A DNA stretch of 64,000 nt. Source: Glebionis coronaria (lineage: Eukaryota; Streptophyta; Magnoliopsida; Asterales; Asteraceae). Position 1 is the stretch's first letter. Each line of letters begins with the position of its first letter. Below the pieces are notes generated by a model that was not told the origin of the DNA, did no database searches, and saw nothing but the letters and a program-made list of their open reading frames with translations. The position numbers were made by a program, and so were the translations under genes. The stretch spans positions 264,155,706 to 264,219,705 of the forward strand of contig CM046877.1 of assembly GCA_025667525.1 (NCBI GenBank), written 5' to 3'. Shown in pieces: positions 21,728 to 31,521 of this stretch.

Positions 21728-23060
21728 ATGGTTCTCACACGCGAACAGGAACAGCTCAATGCTGCGATTCAAGATGCTATGCAAGCTTTGCTTCCTCAAC
21801 TGAGGAATGACATCAGGGCTGAAGTTCAAGCTGCCAACAATCAGCAGCATAATCAGGCACCTCCTATTCCTCCTCCAATGACATTAGCAGTATGGCTGGA
21901 GAGATTCAACAAGCTCCGCCCTCGAGCTTTTGAGAAGACAGATAGCCCCAGCGATGCTGAAAGCTGGTTGGCTCACATCGAAAAGATTTTCAATGCTATG
22001 GGTTGTGACCCCGCATACAAGGCGAGGATTGCATGCTATCGGTTCGAAGGCGATGTGCTAAATTGGTGGTTAGCATTGATGCAGTCTGAAGGTGGTGAAG
22101 AGTGGGTTGCTGGTTTGACTTGGGCTCAGTTCAAGGACAGGGTGATGGAGCAGTTCTTTCCCAAGGCTGAGCAGGACAAGCTCAAAAGAGAGTACCATGG
22201 GATCCGACAGAGAGCTGGGGAGAATAGCAACGAGTATATGCAGCGCTTTCTTCGCTTAGCTGGTTTCCTTGGTGCGGCAGCAGGAACTCCTGAAGAGCAG
22301 GCGCACCACTTTAGGTGGGCTCTTCGCACATCGGTCGTGAACAATATGGTGTGTGCTACGTTCAACACGGTAGCACAAGTGGCCGATGCAGCACGTAAGC
22401 TGGAGATGCTGCAGGAGAAAGATGAGTTCGGGGAAGCTGAAAGACCCGACAAGAGGTAAACATTCGTATTCAAGCGGTGATCAATCCGTACACTTTCAAT
22501 ATATGTCAATTATTCATCTCTTTAAATGTATCTTCCAGGCAGAAAACTGGGGACCGGTCTCAGCCGGCTACTCAGCAGCAGCCTCATCAACCCAAGGGAA
22601 ACGGTCAGACTAACGACCGTTCTTCTACGGATAGGCGTGGTGGTAATGATAATTACCGCAACAACGCTGGACACTCCAACAGCAGCAGGTCCTAATACTT
22701 ACGCATTTCATTATGATTTCATGTTATAACTCATATTCTGACACTTTAGCAAAACTTCTACCAGGAACCATGGAAACGGTAGGGACCAGAACCAGAGAGG
22801 TTCACAGCCTAGCCGTTCAGCTATCACTGGTATTCAATCATACGATTATCCGCATTGTCCTTTGTACCCAATTATCATGTCTTAGGTAAAATGTTTTATC
22901 AGGTTCCCAGCCAGCCAGAGCACCTGCTGGAGGATTTACTCATCCTCTTTGCTCTACTTGCCACCGTAGGCACCCAGGGCCATGTCGTCGTAATACTGAT
23001 GCGTGCTTCAAGTGTGGTCTTCCTGGCCATATCATGAAGGATTGCCGTAAGGGCGAGATG
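21728..23060 (+). CDS. Element E gag (capsid and nucleocapsid), four exons running on into pol
   Basis: ATG 21728 (MVLTREQEQ) opens 242 uninterrupted codons with the retrotransposon capsid motifs [29 protein letters not shown] and [10 protein letters not shown]. The frame then meets a stop (22457-22459) that falls inside a GT-AG segment. If segments 22456-22538, 22689-22749 and 22830-22902 are spliced out, the frame stays open through a basic Gln/Asn/Ser-rich linker, a finger [12 protein letters not shown] (22950-22985) and a CCHC knuckle (23004-23045) into protease. The first two introns also occur in B, and all three positions in A. Unspliced RNA would give a shortened Gag. Confidence 0.85.
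22456..22538 (+). other. Intron 1 in Tekay gag, 83 bp
   Basis: GTAAACATTCG at the donor and ATCTTCCAG at the acceptor. It is exactly 83 bp in A (4604-4686) and B (11630-11712) too, and removal keeps phase 2 with coding sequence before and after (DKR then QKTGD). Confidence 0.7.
22689..22749 (+). other. Intron 2 in Tekay gag, 61 bp
   Basis: Donor GTCCTAATAC, acceptor CACTTTAG. Splicing joins Ser-rich codons to [10 protein letters not shown]. At 61 bp it is near the lower limit for plant introns. B has the same boundaries but a two-base shift beyond the acceptor. Confidence 0.6.
22830..22902 (+). other. Intron 3 in Tekay gag, 73 bp
   Basis: Donor GTATTCAATC, acceptor TTTTATCAG. Splicing joins SRSAITG to [10 protein letters not shown] in phase. 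In A the acceptor AG has become AC. Confidence 0.6.
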
Positions 23061-24590
23061 GAGGGTACATCAGGACATGCTGATACCAAGCCGCCTCCTA
23101 CTACCGGTCGTGTCTACACGACATCTCGAGACCAGGCCAACAAGTCTACAGGTACCATCACTGGAATCTTGTATATGTATGGTCAAGCTGCATGTATTAT
23201 TTTCGATACGGGTGCTACTCACTCGGTTATTTCTACTACTTATGCTAAGAACATTAGGATGCTCCCCATGCCACTAGAAAATAGGCTTACTATTTCTATT
23301 CCTTTGAGGGACTCTGTATTAATCACTCATGTATACAAGAGTCTTCCCCTAGAATTTGACGAGAAGGTTCGACTTGTTGACGCACTTCCGCTGGACATGA
23401 ATGACTTCGACATGATTTTGGGCATGGATCGGCTATCCAAGCATCATGCTACCATAGATTGCCATTCATATCGAGTTATCTTCGGTGATGTTAATGCACC
23501 AGAGTGCATTCATAACGGGTTCATACCCAGACGGTCTGTACAAGTCATATCTACCCTGCAAGCGCGTGCACTACTGTCACATGGATGCGAGGGTTATCTA
23601 GCTACGGTTCACGACATGGATGCTGAATCCACATCAATTCAGGATCAAACTATAGTGTCGGAATTCCAAGATGTTTTTCCAGCAGAACTTCCGGGCATAC
23701 CACCTGCACGAGAAGTGGAATTCAGTATCGAGCTTATTCCAGGAGCTGAACCAATCTCCAAGGCTCCTTATCGCATGGCTCCCATAGAGCTGAAGGAGCT
23801 GAAGGATCAACTGCAAGAACTTCTTGAACAAGGTTTCATTCGACCGAGCGCATCTCCATGGGGCGCACCGGTCTTGTTTGTTAAGAAGAAGGACGGCAGT
23901 ATGCGTCTTTGCATAGACTATCGCGAGCTCAACAAGATTACTATCCGGAATAGATATCCACTGCCACGTATTGACGATCTGTTTGACCAACTCCAAGGGG
24001 TCAAACACTTCTCCAAGATTGATCTTAGGTCAGGCTATCATAAGCTACGGGTCAAGGAGCAGGACATCGCTAAGACTGCTTTTCGTACCCGCTATGGCCA
24101 CTACGAGTTTGTAGTTATGCCATTTGGCCTGACAAATGCTCCAGCAGTGTTCATGGATTTGATGAAAAGAATCTTCCATGAATTTCTAGACAAGTTCGTC
24201 ATTGTCTTCATCGATGACATCCTGATTTTCTCAAAGTCCATGGAGGAACACGAACACCATCTTCGTACAGTACTACAGATTCTTCTCCAGAAGCAGCTGT
24301 ATGCTAAATTCTCCAAGTGTGAGTTCTGGTTAGACAAGGTGGCATTCTTAGGTCACACTGTATCAGCAGAAGGAATCACTATGGATCCAGCGAAGGTTGA
24401 GGCCATTACTAAGTGGCCAAGGCCGACATCAGCGACGGAAGTCTGCAGTTTCTTGGGCTTAGTTGGCTATTACCGTAGGTTCGTGGAGAAATTTTCCCGC
24501 TTAGCACTACCATTGACCAAACTGATGCGGAAAGGGGAGAAATTCGTCTGGACTGAAGAACGAGAGAAGAGCTATGAAGACCTGAAGTAG
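23061..24590 (+). CDS. Element E protease and reverse transcriptase
   Basis: Protease carries the DTGA active-site motif at 23205-23216 ([11 protein letters not shown]). Reverse transcriptase follows with [49 protein letters not shown] and the catalytic FIDD at 24207-24218, and the connection region [10 protein letters not shown] and GYYRRFVE. It copies the element RNA into DNA. The frame ends at TAG 24588-24590, where A has CAG (Gln), between the connection region and RNase H; it is thus a broken polyprotein although this part is intact. Confidence 0.92.
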   Translation, partial: EGTSGHADTKPPPTTGRVYTTSRDQANKSTGTITGILYMYGQAACIIFDTGATHSVISTTYAKNIRMLPMPLENRLTISIPLRDSVLITHVYKSLPLEFDEKVRLVDALPLDMNDFDMILGMDRLSKHHATIDCHSYRVIFGDVNAPECIHNGFIPRRSVQVISTLQARALLSHGCEGYLATVHDMDAESTSIQDQTIVSEFQDVFPAELPGIPPAREVEFSIELIPGAEPISKAPYRMAPIELKELKDQLQELLEQGFIRPSASPWGAPVLFVKKKDGSMRLCIDYRELNKITIRNRYPLPRIDDLFDQLQGVKHFSKIDLRSGYHKLRVKEQDIAKTAFRTRYGHYEFVVMPFGLTNAPAVFMDLMKRIFHEFLDKFVIVFIDDILIFSKSMEEHEHHLRTVLQILLQKQLYAKFSKCEFWLDKVAFLGHTVSAEGITMDPAKVEAITKWPRPTSATEVCSFLGLVGYYRRFVEKFSRLALPLTKLMRKGEKFVWTEEREKSYEDLK

Positions 24591-26171
24591 AAGCTAGTAT
24601 CTGTACCTATTCTTACTCTCTCATCTGGTACGGGTGGATTTCAAATCTACAGCGATGCATCGGGGAAGGGACTTGGCTGTGTTCTCATGCAACATGGGAA
24701 AGTGATCGCGTACGCTTCACGACAGCTTAAGCATTATGAAGAAAATTACCCCACGCATGACTTAGAACTTGCTACAGTCGTGTTTGCATTGAAGATATGG
24801 AGGCACTACTTATATGGAGAATCATGTGACATTTTCACAGACCACAAGAGCTTGAAGTATATCTTCACTCAACGTGAATTGAACATGAGGCAAAGGATAT
24901 GGTTAGAGCTGTTGAAGGATTATGACATTAATCTACAGTATCATCATAGAAAGGCAAATGTAGTAGCAGATGCTCTTAGCAGGAAGTCCGGAATGATCAA
25001 CGGCATTAAAATCGATGAGGAAATCATAAGAGACTTGGAGCGACTTGACATCGAGATCATGGTACGTGGACAGCACGGTTACTGGGCTAATCTTAGAGTA
25101 GAACCCGAGTTACTCTCTAAGATAAAGGAAGCTCAGAAGGATGACGGAGAAATCTGGGCGATAGTACAGAATTTGGAGGAACAGACAGAATTCAGAGTAG
25201 ATGCAGATGGTATCGTATGGCAGGGCACGAGACTTTGTGTTCCTGATAACCAAGAACTCCAGGAAGCCTTGTTAGCTGAAGCTCATAGCTCCCCATTCTC
25301 TATACATCCTGGTTTGACTAAGATGTACCATGACATCAAGCAGTACTTTTGGTGGAGTGGTATGAAACAGGATGTGGCCACTTACATCTCCAAATGGCTT
25401 ACCTGCCAGCAGGTTAAGATCGAGCATCAGCGATCTGGCGGTCTCCTTCAACCGTTAGATATTCCAGAGTGGAAGTGGGACAAAATCACCATGGATTTTG
25501 TTACTGGTCGTCCGCCTACCAAGAGGAAGCACGATGCAATTTGGGTTATCGTAGATCGACTTACCAAATCAGCTCATTTCTTACCGATCCGAAAGGAAGA
25601 TTCGGTAAGTAAACTCGCCGATACGTACAGAAGAGAGATCATGAGACTCCAAGGTGCACCATCCAGCATCGTCTCAGACAGAGATCCTCGATTCACTTCG
25701 CGCTTTTGGAAGAGTCTGCAGAAAGCTTGGGGTACACAACTTAAGCTTAGCACGGCTTTTCACCCTCAAACGAACGGACAGTCGGAGCGAACGATTCAGA
25801 CATTGGAAGATATGTTGAGGTCTTGTGCGTTGGAATGGACGGGTGATTGGGACGATTACATCTGTTTGGTGGAGTTTGCATACAACAACAGTTGGCACGC
25901 AAGTATCAAGTGTGCTCCATTCGAAATGTTGTATGGCAGGAAGTGTCGTGCCCCAATCTGTTGGGATCAGGTTGGTGAGCGAACACTTGAAGGACCAGAA
26001 ATCATAGAGATGACCAATGAAAAGATCGCAGTAGCTAAGCAGAAAATTCAGGAAGCACGGACACGTCAGAAAAGTTACGCCGATAAGCATCGTAGGGACA
26101 TACATTTTAACGTAGGGATCACGTCTTCCTTAAGGTTTCGCCGACACGTGGTGTTAGGCGCTTCGAGATAA
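24591..26171 (+). pseudogene. Element E RNase H and integrase
   Basis: Same frame as reverse transcriptase but behind its stop. RNase H motifs: [23 protein letters not shown]. Integrase zinc domain: [10 protein letters not shown], then SKWLTCQQ, where the first Cys of the pair is Trp (TGG 25395-25397), which should break zinc binding. Core acidic residues: Asp in MDFVTGRPP (about 25494), Asp in VSDRDPRF (about 25677), Glu in NGQSERTIQ (about 25786). A one-base deletion near 26114 in the NVGDHV motif throws the frame off and it stops at 26171. Confidence 0.9.
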
Positions 26172-26530
26172 AAGGGAAGCTCAGTCCTCGTTTCATCGGA
26201 CCGTTTGATATCATTGAACGAGTCGGTGAAGTATCTTACCGATTGGCGTTACCTCCGCAACTTTCGCATGTGCACAATGTGTTTCATGTGTCCTTACTCA
26301 GAGGGTACCAGTATCATCCCTTTCACATGGTTCAGTATCCACTGGAACAGATACGTGAAGATCTCACTTTCATAGAAGAACCCGAACGAGTTCTCGACAG
26401 ACAAGAACGAGTCATGAGAAGGAAGACGATTCCATTCGTCAAAATCCTATGGAGGGATCATACCGAGCGGGAAGCCACTTGGGAAACAGAGGAGTCTATC
26501 CGGGCTTCTTACCCTCATTTCATATTTTGA
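26120..26530 (+). pseudogene. Element E integrase C-terminus and chromodomain-like tail
   Basis: It continues the pol reading in another frame after the deletion near 26114: [34 protein letters not shown], then the tail [12 protein letters not shown] and [16 protein letters not shown], ending at TGA 26528-26530. It differs from A in very few residues. The tail has the conserved Trp residues of chromodomain-like tails and fits the Tekay clade. Confidence 0.88.
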
Positions 26531-26607
26531 ATTCGGATATGTTCTTCTTTTCCAGTTTACTTTTTCTATAATTTAGGGACGAATTATTCTTTTTAGGGGG
26601 GAAGAGT
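26531..26607 (+). other. Element E 3' untranslated end with polypurine tract
   Basis: A short non-coding piece; the tract AGGGGGGAAGAG at 26595-26606 lies one base before the 3' LTR. Confidence 0.8.
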
Positions 26608-29602
26608 TGTAAAACCCGCATGCTTTTACCATGAATAGAACCCTTAAGATCGTACGTACCAGGTTAAAACTTTCCTATTATAGCATGATTACGATTACGT
26701 GTTAGGATTTTACGTATTACGTACGTGTTAAAACATGATAAGTATTTACTACGCACGAGCACGTAATAGTTATTTGACAATAATTAATCACGAACATGCG
26801 ATCATGAAATCATGAACGTAATTAAATCACGAACTATTATTAATTACGTATATATATTTATTACGAGCGTAAATAAATATATTAGGTCACGGTAATTATT
26901 TAACGAGAACACATAAAACGCGAACACAAATAATGACGAACGAGTAACTAAACATCGAGACACGGAAAACGGTACGGGTACCCCATGTGGGGCCCCTACC
27001 CGCGGCTACAAGGAAGAAATGGGCCAAGCCAATTTCAATTTTCACTAAAGGGGGTTAAGGGGAAAACACTACTCATTTTTCTTTACAGAGGATTTTACAG
27101 AAAACCTAAAACTTCTCCTCCTCCTTCTTTTTCTCTTTTGGCCGCCACCTTCAGCACACCAAAAAGGGGTGTTTGTTGATCTTTGATCTTGGAATTATTG
27201 CTAGTGTTCGTTTTTGTTCATCGTTCTTTAGATCCACGCATACGGTAAATCCTTTAACCCTTTTTCTTTCGATTTAATCTTTTAAATAATTAAGAACATG
27301 TTATGTTTTTTTATAAAACCTAATTAAATCATAGATCTAACATGAATTTGGGTTTGGAATAAATCAAAAGGGTTGTTTAAGGGGTGTTTGTTCTTGGCCG
27401 CACCTAAACCGAACCCGAGAGGGTCTCGGTATGGCCATTTGACCACCACCGAGACCATATGGTCCCGGTTGGTTGGTGTGGGTCCCACGTCAGCATCAAG
27501 ACAAGGGTAACCCCGATTTGGTTCGGGGTATGGTGTCGATTTCATGTCCGGTTCATAGTTCTTAGTCAAGATCCGGTTCATGGTGTATGTTTAGATTTTT
27601 TATTTTTATAATCTTATGTTAAAATTAAATTAATAACATGACATGATTAATTTAATAACATGACTTAGGTTATTTTAATTATTAAAAACATGAAATTATT
27701 AACCTAAGTATTTTTCATATTTTAGACTTATAATTAATTAATTATTTAAAAAACATGGTTATAATTAATTAATTTACATGACTTAGGTTATATTATTAAT
27801 AAATAATAATACATGTTTTAACCTAAGTATTTAACTTTATTTAATTAAAAACATGTTATACTTTAATTAAATATTTTAACCTATAGTTTATTTTAATTAC
27901 ATGAAATAACTATTAAACTATACATTGTATTATATGACTTAGAAAATAATCATGAAAACACTTAGGCTTATATACTTAGCTTATTTAACAAGCTTATTTC
28001 TAATTATGGAAACTTTCTATTTTTAGAAACTTAATTAAATAAGGCAGCTAATCTATTTATGGAAACGTTCTATTTTTAGAAACTTATTTATTTCAGGCAG
28101 CTAATCTATTTATGGAAACTTATTTAATTAAGGCAGCTAATCTATTTATGGAAACTTTCTATTTTTAGAAACTTATCTATTTTAAGCAATAATTCTATTT
28201 TTGGAAACTTTCTATTTTTGGAAACTTTCTATTTTTTGGAAACTTTCTATTTTTGGAAACTTTCTATTTTTGGAAACTTTCTATTTTTGGTAACTTTCTA
28301 TTTTTGGAAACTTTCTATTTTTGGAAACTTTCTATTTTGGGAAACATGCTATTTTTGGAAAGTTACTTATTATTACAGAGTAAGTGTAATAATACATGAA
28401 ATACCAGAAATACTTAATCAGAGTAAGCAGAATATAAGATAAACACAGTTTAAGGCTTAAAAAAGTAAGTCATGATAAGAACTTATAAAATAAGCTAAGA
28501 CATGACATAAAATCAGTTACGTATTAAGTAAGCAGATACTTATTCATGTATGTATTTATGTAGCATTAATGATATGGAAGTAGGATTCCTCTCAGTTCAT
28601 CTTCTTCGTTCACTGGACATAAGGTACGGATTCCCGTCCTTTCAGTATGGACATTCTTTCCTTATTAGGATTCCCCGTATGAAGCCAAATGTTTTCCCGT
28701 AGTATAAGTTATGTGTTTGATTTGCTTATGTTTAATTTAAGAATACCTATAGCCATATACATGCATGACCAGTTTCACCTAGTTATGGAGGTACCATAAC
28801 CATAACATTAGTGGTACTGATGTTATGACTTCACCACGGCGGAGTGATTGCTCGTGGCGTCCCTTCAGCTTTTGGCCATATTATTATATTTATCATGTGG
28901 GGCGTATGGGTGCATCCTAGTTACATGTTTTCAGTCAGGATGTCATGGTGAATGCGGTGTGTGCCTTGCATCCTTCACAAGGAGTTGATCCCTCCTACCC
29001 AAAAACCAGTATATTAAATTAGAGGCAGCCCCTCTAATTTGCATGATGGGGTCACCCCTCCAAGTATTCATGCACGGTGGATTTTCATGACCTATATTGG
29101 CTAATGGTAAAATATGATAAACAGTTTTTACAAGATAAACATAAGGCTTTTCAAACTATAAAACCAGTTTTATCAAGACTTAATCAGATTACTCGGAACT
29201 TAGTTTCTTCCGCTGTTATATGTTATATGCTTATCCTATTCATGCTTTATTGTACATCCGTGCACTGAGCGTATTACTCAGCCGTTTTCCTTTTCTATGT
29301 TCCCAAAACGGCAGGTACTCAGGGACGCTCGTAGACTTTAAGAGTACGTGCATATGGACTGGAAGCTTTCTAGCCTTTCTTTACTTTATGCATTTCCTTT
29401 CTTATGATACATTGCTATGGACATTGTTTAGTCCTTTCCTTTACTATGTTTGTGTGTGATGAGCTTTACTTTTGGACTACCGATGTTTGATTCCGGTATT
29501 TTCCTTTTATGGTCAAGTAATTTTTAGACATTTTTCCTTGTATGCTTTGATGACACGCCATAATTGCATGTGACATTTCCATTATCAAAATGGGGTGTTA
29601 CA
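26608..29602 (+). repeat. Element E 3' LTR, 2995 bp
   Basis: Aligns with the 5' LTR over its whole length; differences are single-base changes plus an array length change and small indels. It ends GGTGTTACA at 29602, followed by the ATGAT duplication. The 85-codon antisense frame (27324-27581) and the sense frames at 29077-29268 and 29220-29459 are present again. Confidence 0.93.
28194..28364 (+). repeat. 17 bp tandem array in E 3' LTR, about 10 units
   Basis: Same unit as in the 5' LTR, with one GGTAAC variant shared with F and A. Confidence 0.9.
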
Positions 29603-30953
29603 ATGATGGTACCTGTGAATACACTTCTTTGATGATATCTGATGACTGTAATACATCAACCATATCTGCAGGTCTGTCAACGCTCAAATTCTGTGTGTCA
29701 GCGCCCAACTTACTCTTGTCAGCGCTTGGTGTGTCAGCGTCCAAAGTTTGCTTGTCAACGCTCACCTTACTTGTCTCAGCGCCTCTTGTGAATTGCTCCA
29801 TCATAGCTGTAAAAGACAAGTTCAAGTTTGTAGGAGTAACCAAGGATGTATCAAAACCTGGTTGCTTCTTCAATTCAGTGAGGGCTTCAACAACACCCAA
29901 AGATTCTCCATCATGTGAGCCTTTGTCACTCACATGAATTTGCTCATCCTCCCCTTTGGAAGATTCCTCCATTCCACGCCTAGTGTGAGCATCCTCCAAA
30001 ATGACAATCCTCTCCCTCTATTTCTTATGTTCAAGGACTTATGTACTGACTGTTTGTACCAGGTCTGCATATTTCTTTTGCAAGCTAATGCAGACAGCCG
30101 TTAATTCCATCAATGTGTATGGTTCCAATCTGCCCTCCTCTAGAATGGGTATTTGACCTCCCAAAGTAGAGTCATGGGGCATGGATGAGGTCTTAAAGAT
30201 GTTAGGAATGGCTTGGCCTGCATCTAAGCGAGCACCAATAGTCCCAGCCTCATCCATAGCACCAACCACACTTGTGGTGGTGGTTCTCTCTACAACATGG
30301 CTAGGAACACTAGAGGAGAACACTCCAGTAGTCCTTGGGCATTTTTGAAACCGATATTCAGGGGGTGTAGAAGATGATGTGGATTGGGTGGTAGTTTGAA
30401 GGTTAAAGGGTGTTTGGGTCTGTGAAGGAAAAGTGTCAATGTTTGGATTACTAGTGTCAACGCCAACATTTAATGTGTCAGTATTGAAGGATTCTTGGTC
30501 AATTTCCATGTGTTGAGGCGAATGCAAAGATTTTGGTATTGGGTCAAGTTGTGGTTGTGGGTCTGGTTGGGGTTGGGCTGCTGCAATAGCAGCAAGCATA
30601 GCTTAGGTGAGGGGTAATTCACGGTGAAGGGGTGAGTTCATCTTACTAAAAATAGCTTTCTTTTGCACAAGGATCTCATAAAAATCATCATGATCCCTTA
30701 TGCAGTACCTTTGTTCATCAAAAACCATTTGTAAAAATCTGGGATAAGCCAAAGTCATCTTATTCCCTTTGTTTTTACACATGCCATCAAAAATCAGTTT
30801 TGAAAAATTATACTTTTTCCCATTTGTAATGCACACTATTGCACTAGCAATAGATCTGTTAATTTCATTATGTGCAGTACATTTGGGACTCAAGCATTGA
30901 AGGATGACATGTATGAGGTACTTCCAGGCTGGGGGAAATTCTTGTTAATGATA
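29603..30953 (-). pseudogene. Element D2 extra 3' ORF, N-terminal half
   Basis: In sense: FPPAWKYLIHVILQCLSPK, NEINRSIASAIVCI, YPRFLQMVFDEQ, a Pro/Gln-rich linker (30039-30599), then TLMELTAVCISLQKK and a run of VDK/DADT-type words built on GTCAACGCT repeats. A stop lies where D1 has Lys, just before EFPPAW, and others near 30600 and 30000. The left end joins the C-terminal half across element E without loss of phase. The right end stops at 30953, where D1 has inserted; TGATA (30949-30953) is the candidate duplication. Confidence 0.75.
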
Positions 30954-31469
30954 TGTTGATCCCAAACTTAGATCGATTTAGCTTTATGTATACGAGATTA
31001 GATCAAGTTATACACGTATAGAAACCTTTGTATATGTATATGACAATCTAAATGTTATGCGGAATTAACACTTAAACAAGAACACAATGATGTAAACAAA
31101 CTTTCACTTTGATTAATGATAACAAACTTGCTTACAATGAAAGTGTTTAACGTATGAAAACTTATATTGAACATTAACCTAAAGGTCTTCTTTTATAGAC
31201 ATAAGAAGCCTTGTACAATAATCTACGTATCAACTATTCTAGGTGAAGATAAATATAGAAAATACATTGTTGTTCCTATCTTTACTAGAAGTAATCTAGA
31301 ACATAATAAACGCGTAGAACATGTCCTTCTATCAGTGCTTGTCTTCAATGTATCAACGCTTGACTTCTTCTTGTCAACGCTTGATCTGTCAGTGTTTGTT
31401 TTCTTCTTATCAACGCTTGTTTTACTCTTGTCAGCGCTCAAGTATACTGGCTATAATTTATTCCCAACA
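30954..31469 (-). repeat. Element D1 3' LTR, 516 bp
   Basis: Sense start TGTTGGGAATAAATT, end GGGATCAACA. It aligns with the D2 LTR throughout. It has GTCAACGCTT-type words at about 31335-31440, and a sense frame (31223-31441) whose words SVDKKK and TDRSSVDK echo the repeat part of the internal ORF. Confidence 0.8.
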
Positions 31470-31470
31470 A

Positions 31471-31482
31471 TCCTCCCCTAAA
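31471..31482 (-). other. Element D1 polypurine tract
   Basis: Sense TTTAGGGGAGGA one base before the 3' LTR, identical to that of D2. Confidence 0.75.
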
Positions 31483-31521
31483 CTTGATATTTACTCTAAT
31501 AACCAAGTTTCTGAATAAACA

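Larger units (their letters stand above)
18298..29602 (+). mobile_element. Element E: complete Tekay-type Ty3/gypsy retrotransposon, 11,305 bp
   Basis: Both LTRs (2981 and 2995 bp), PBS, gag, protease, reverse transcriptase, RNase H, integrase, chromodomain-like tail and polypurine tract are present in order, with a perfect 5 bp target duplication. It is the best preserved Tekay copy here: I see one nonsense codon (24588-24590), one frameshift near 26114 and one damaged zinc-finger residue in the whole pol. The gag is interrupted by three short introns. It sits on the opposite strand inside the extra ORF of D2. Confidence 0.95.

Noticed and set aside
24687..24689. Internal Met codons as separate gene starts in pol (also 23034, 26243)
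   Set aside because: These frames are continuous with upstream pol coding apart from single lesions.
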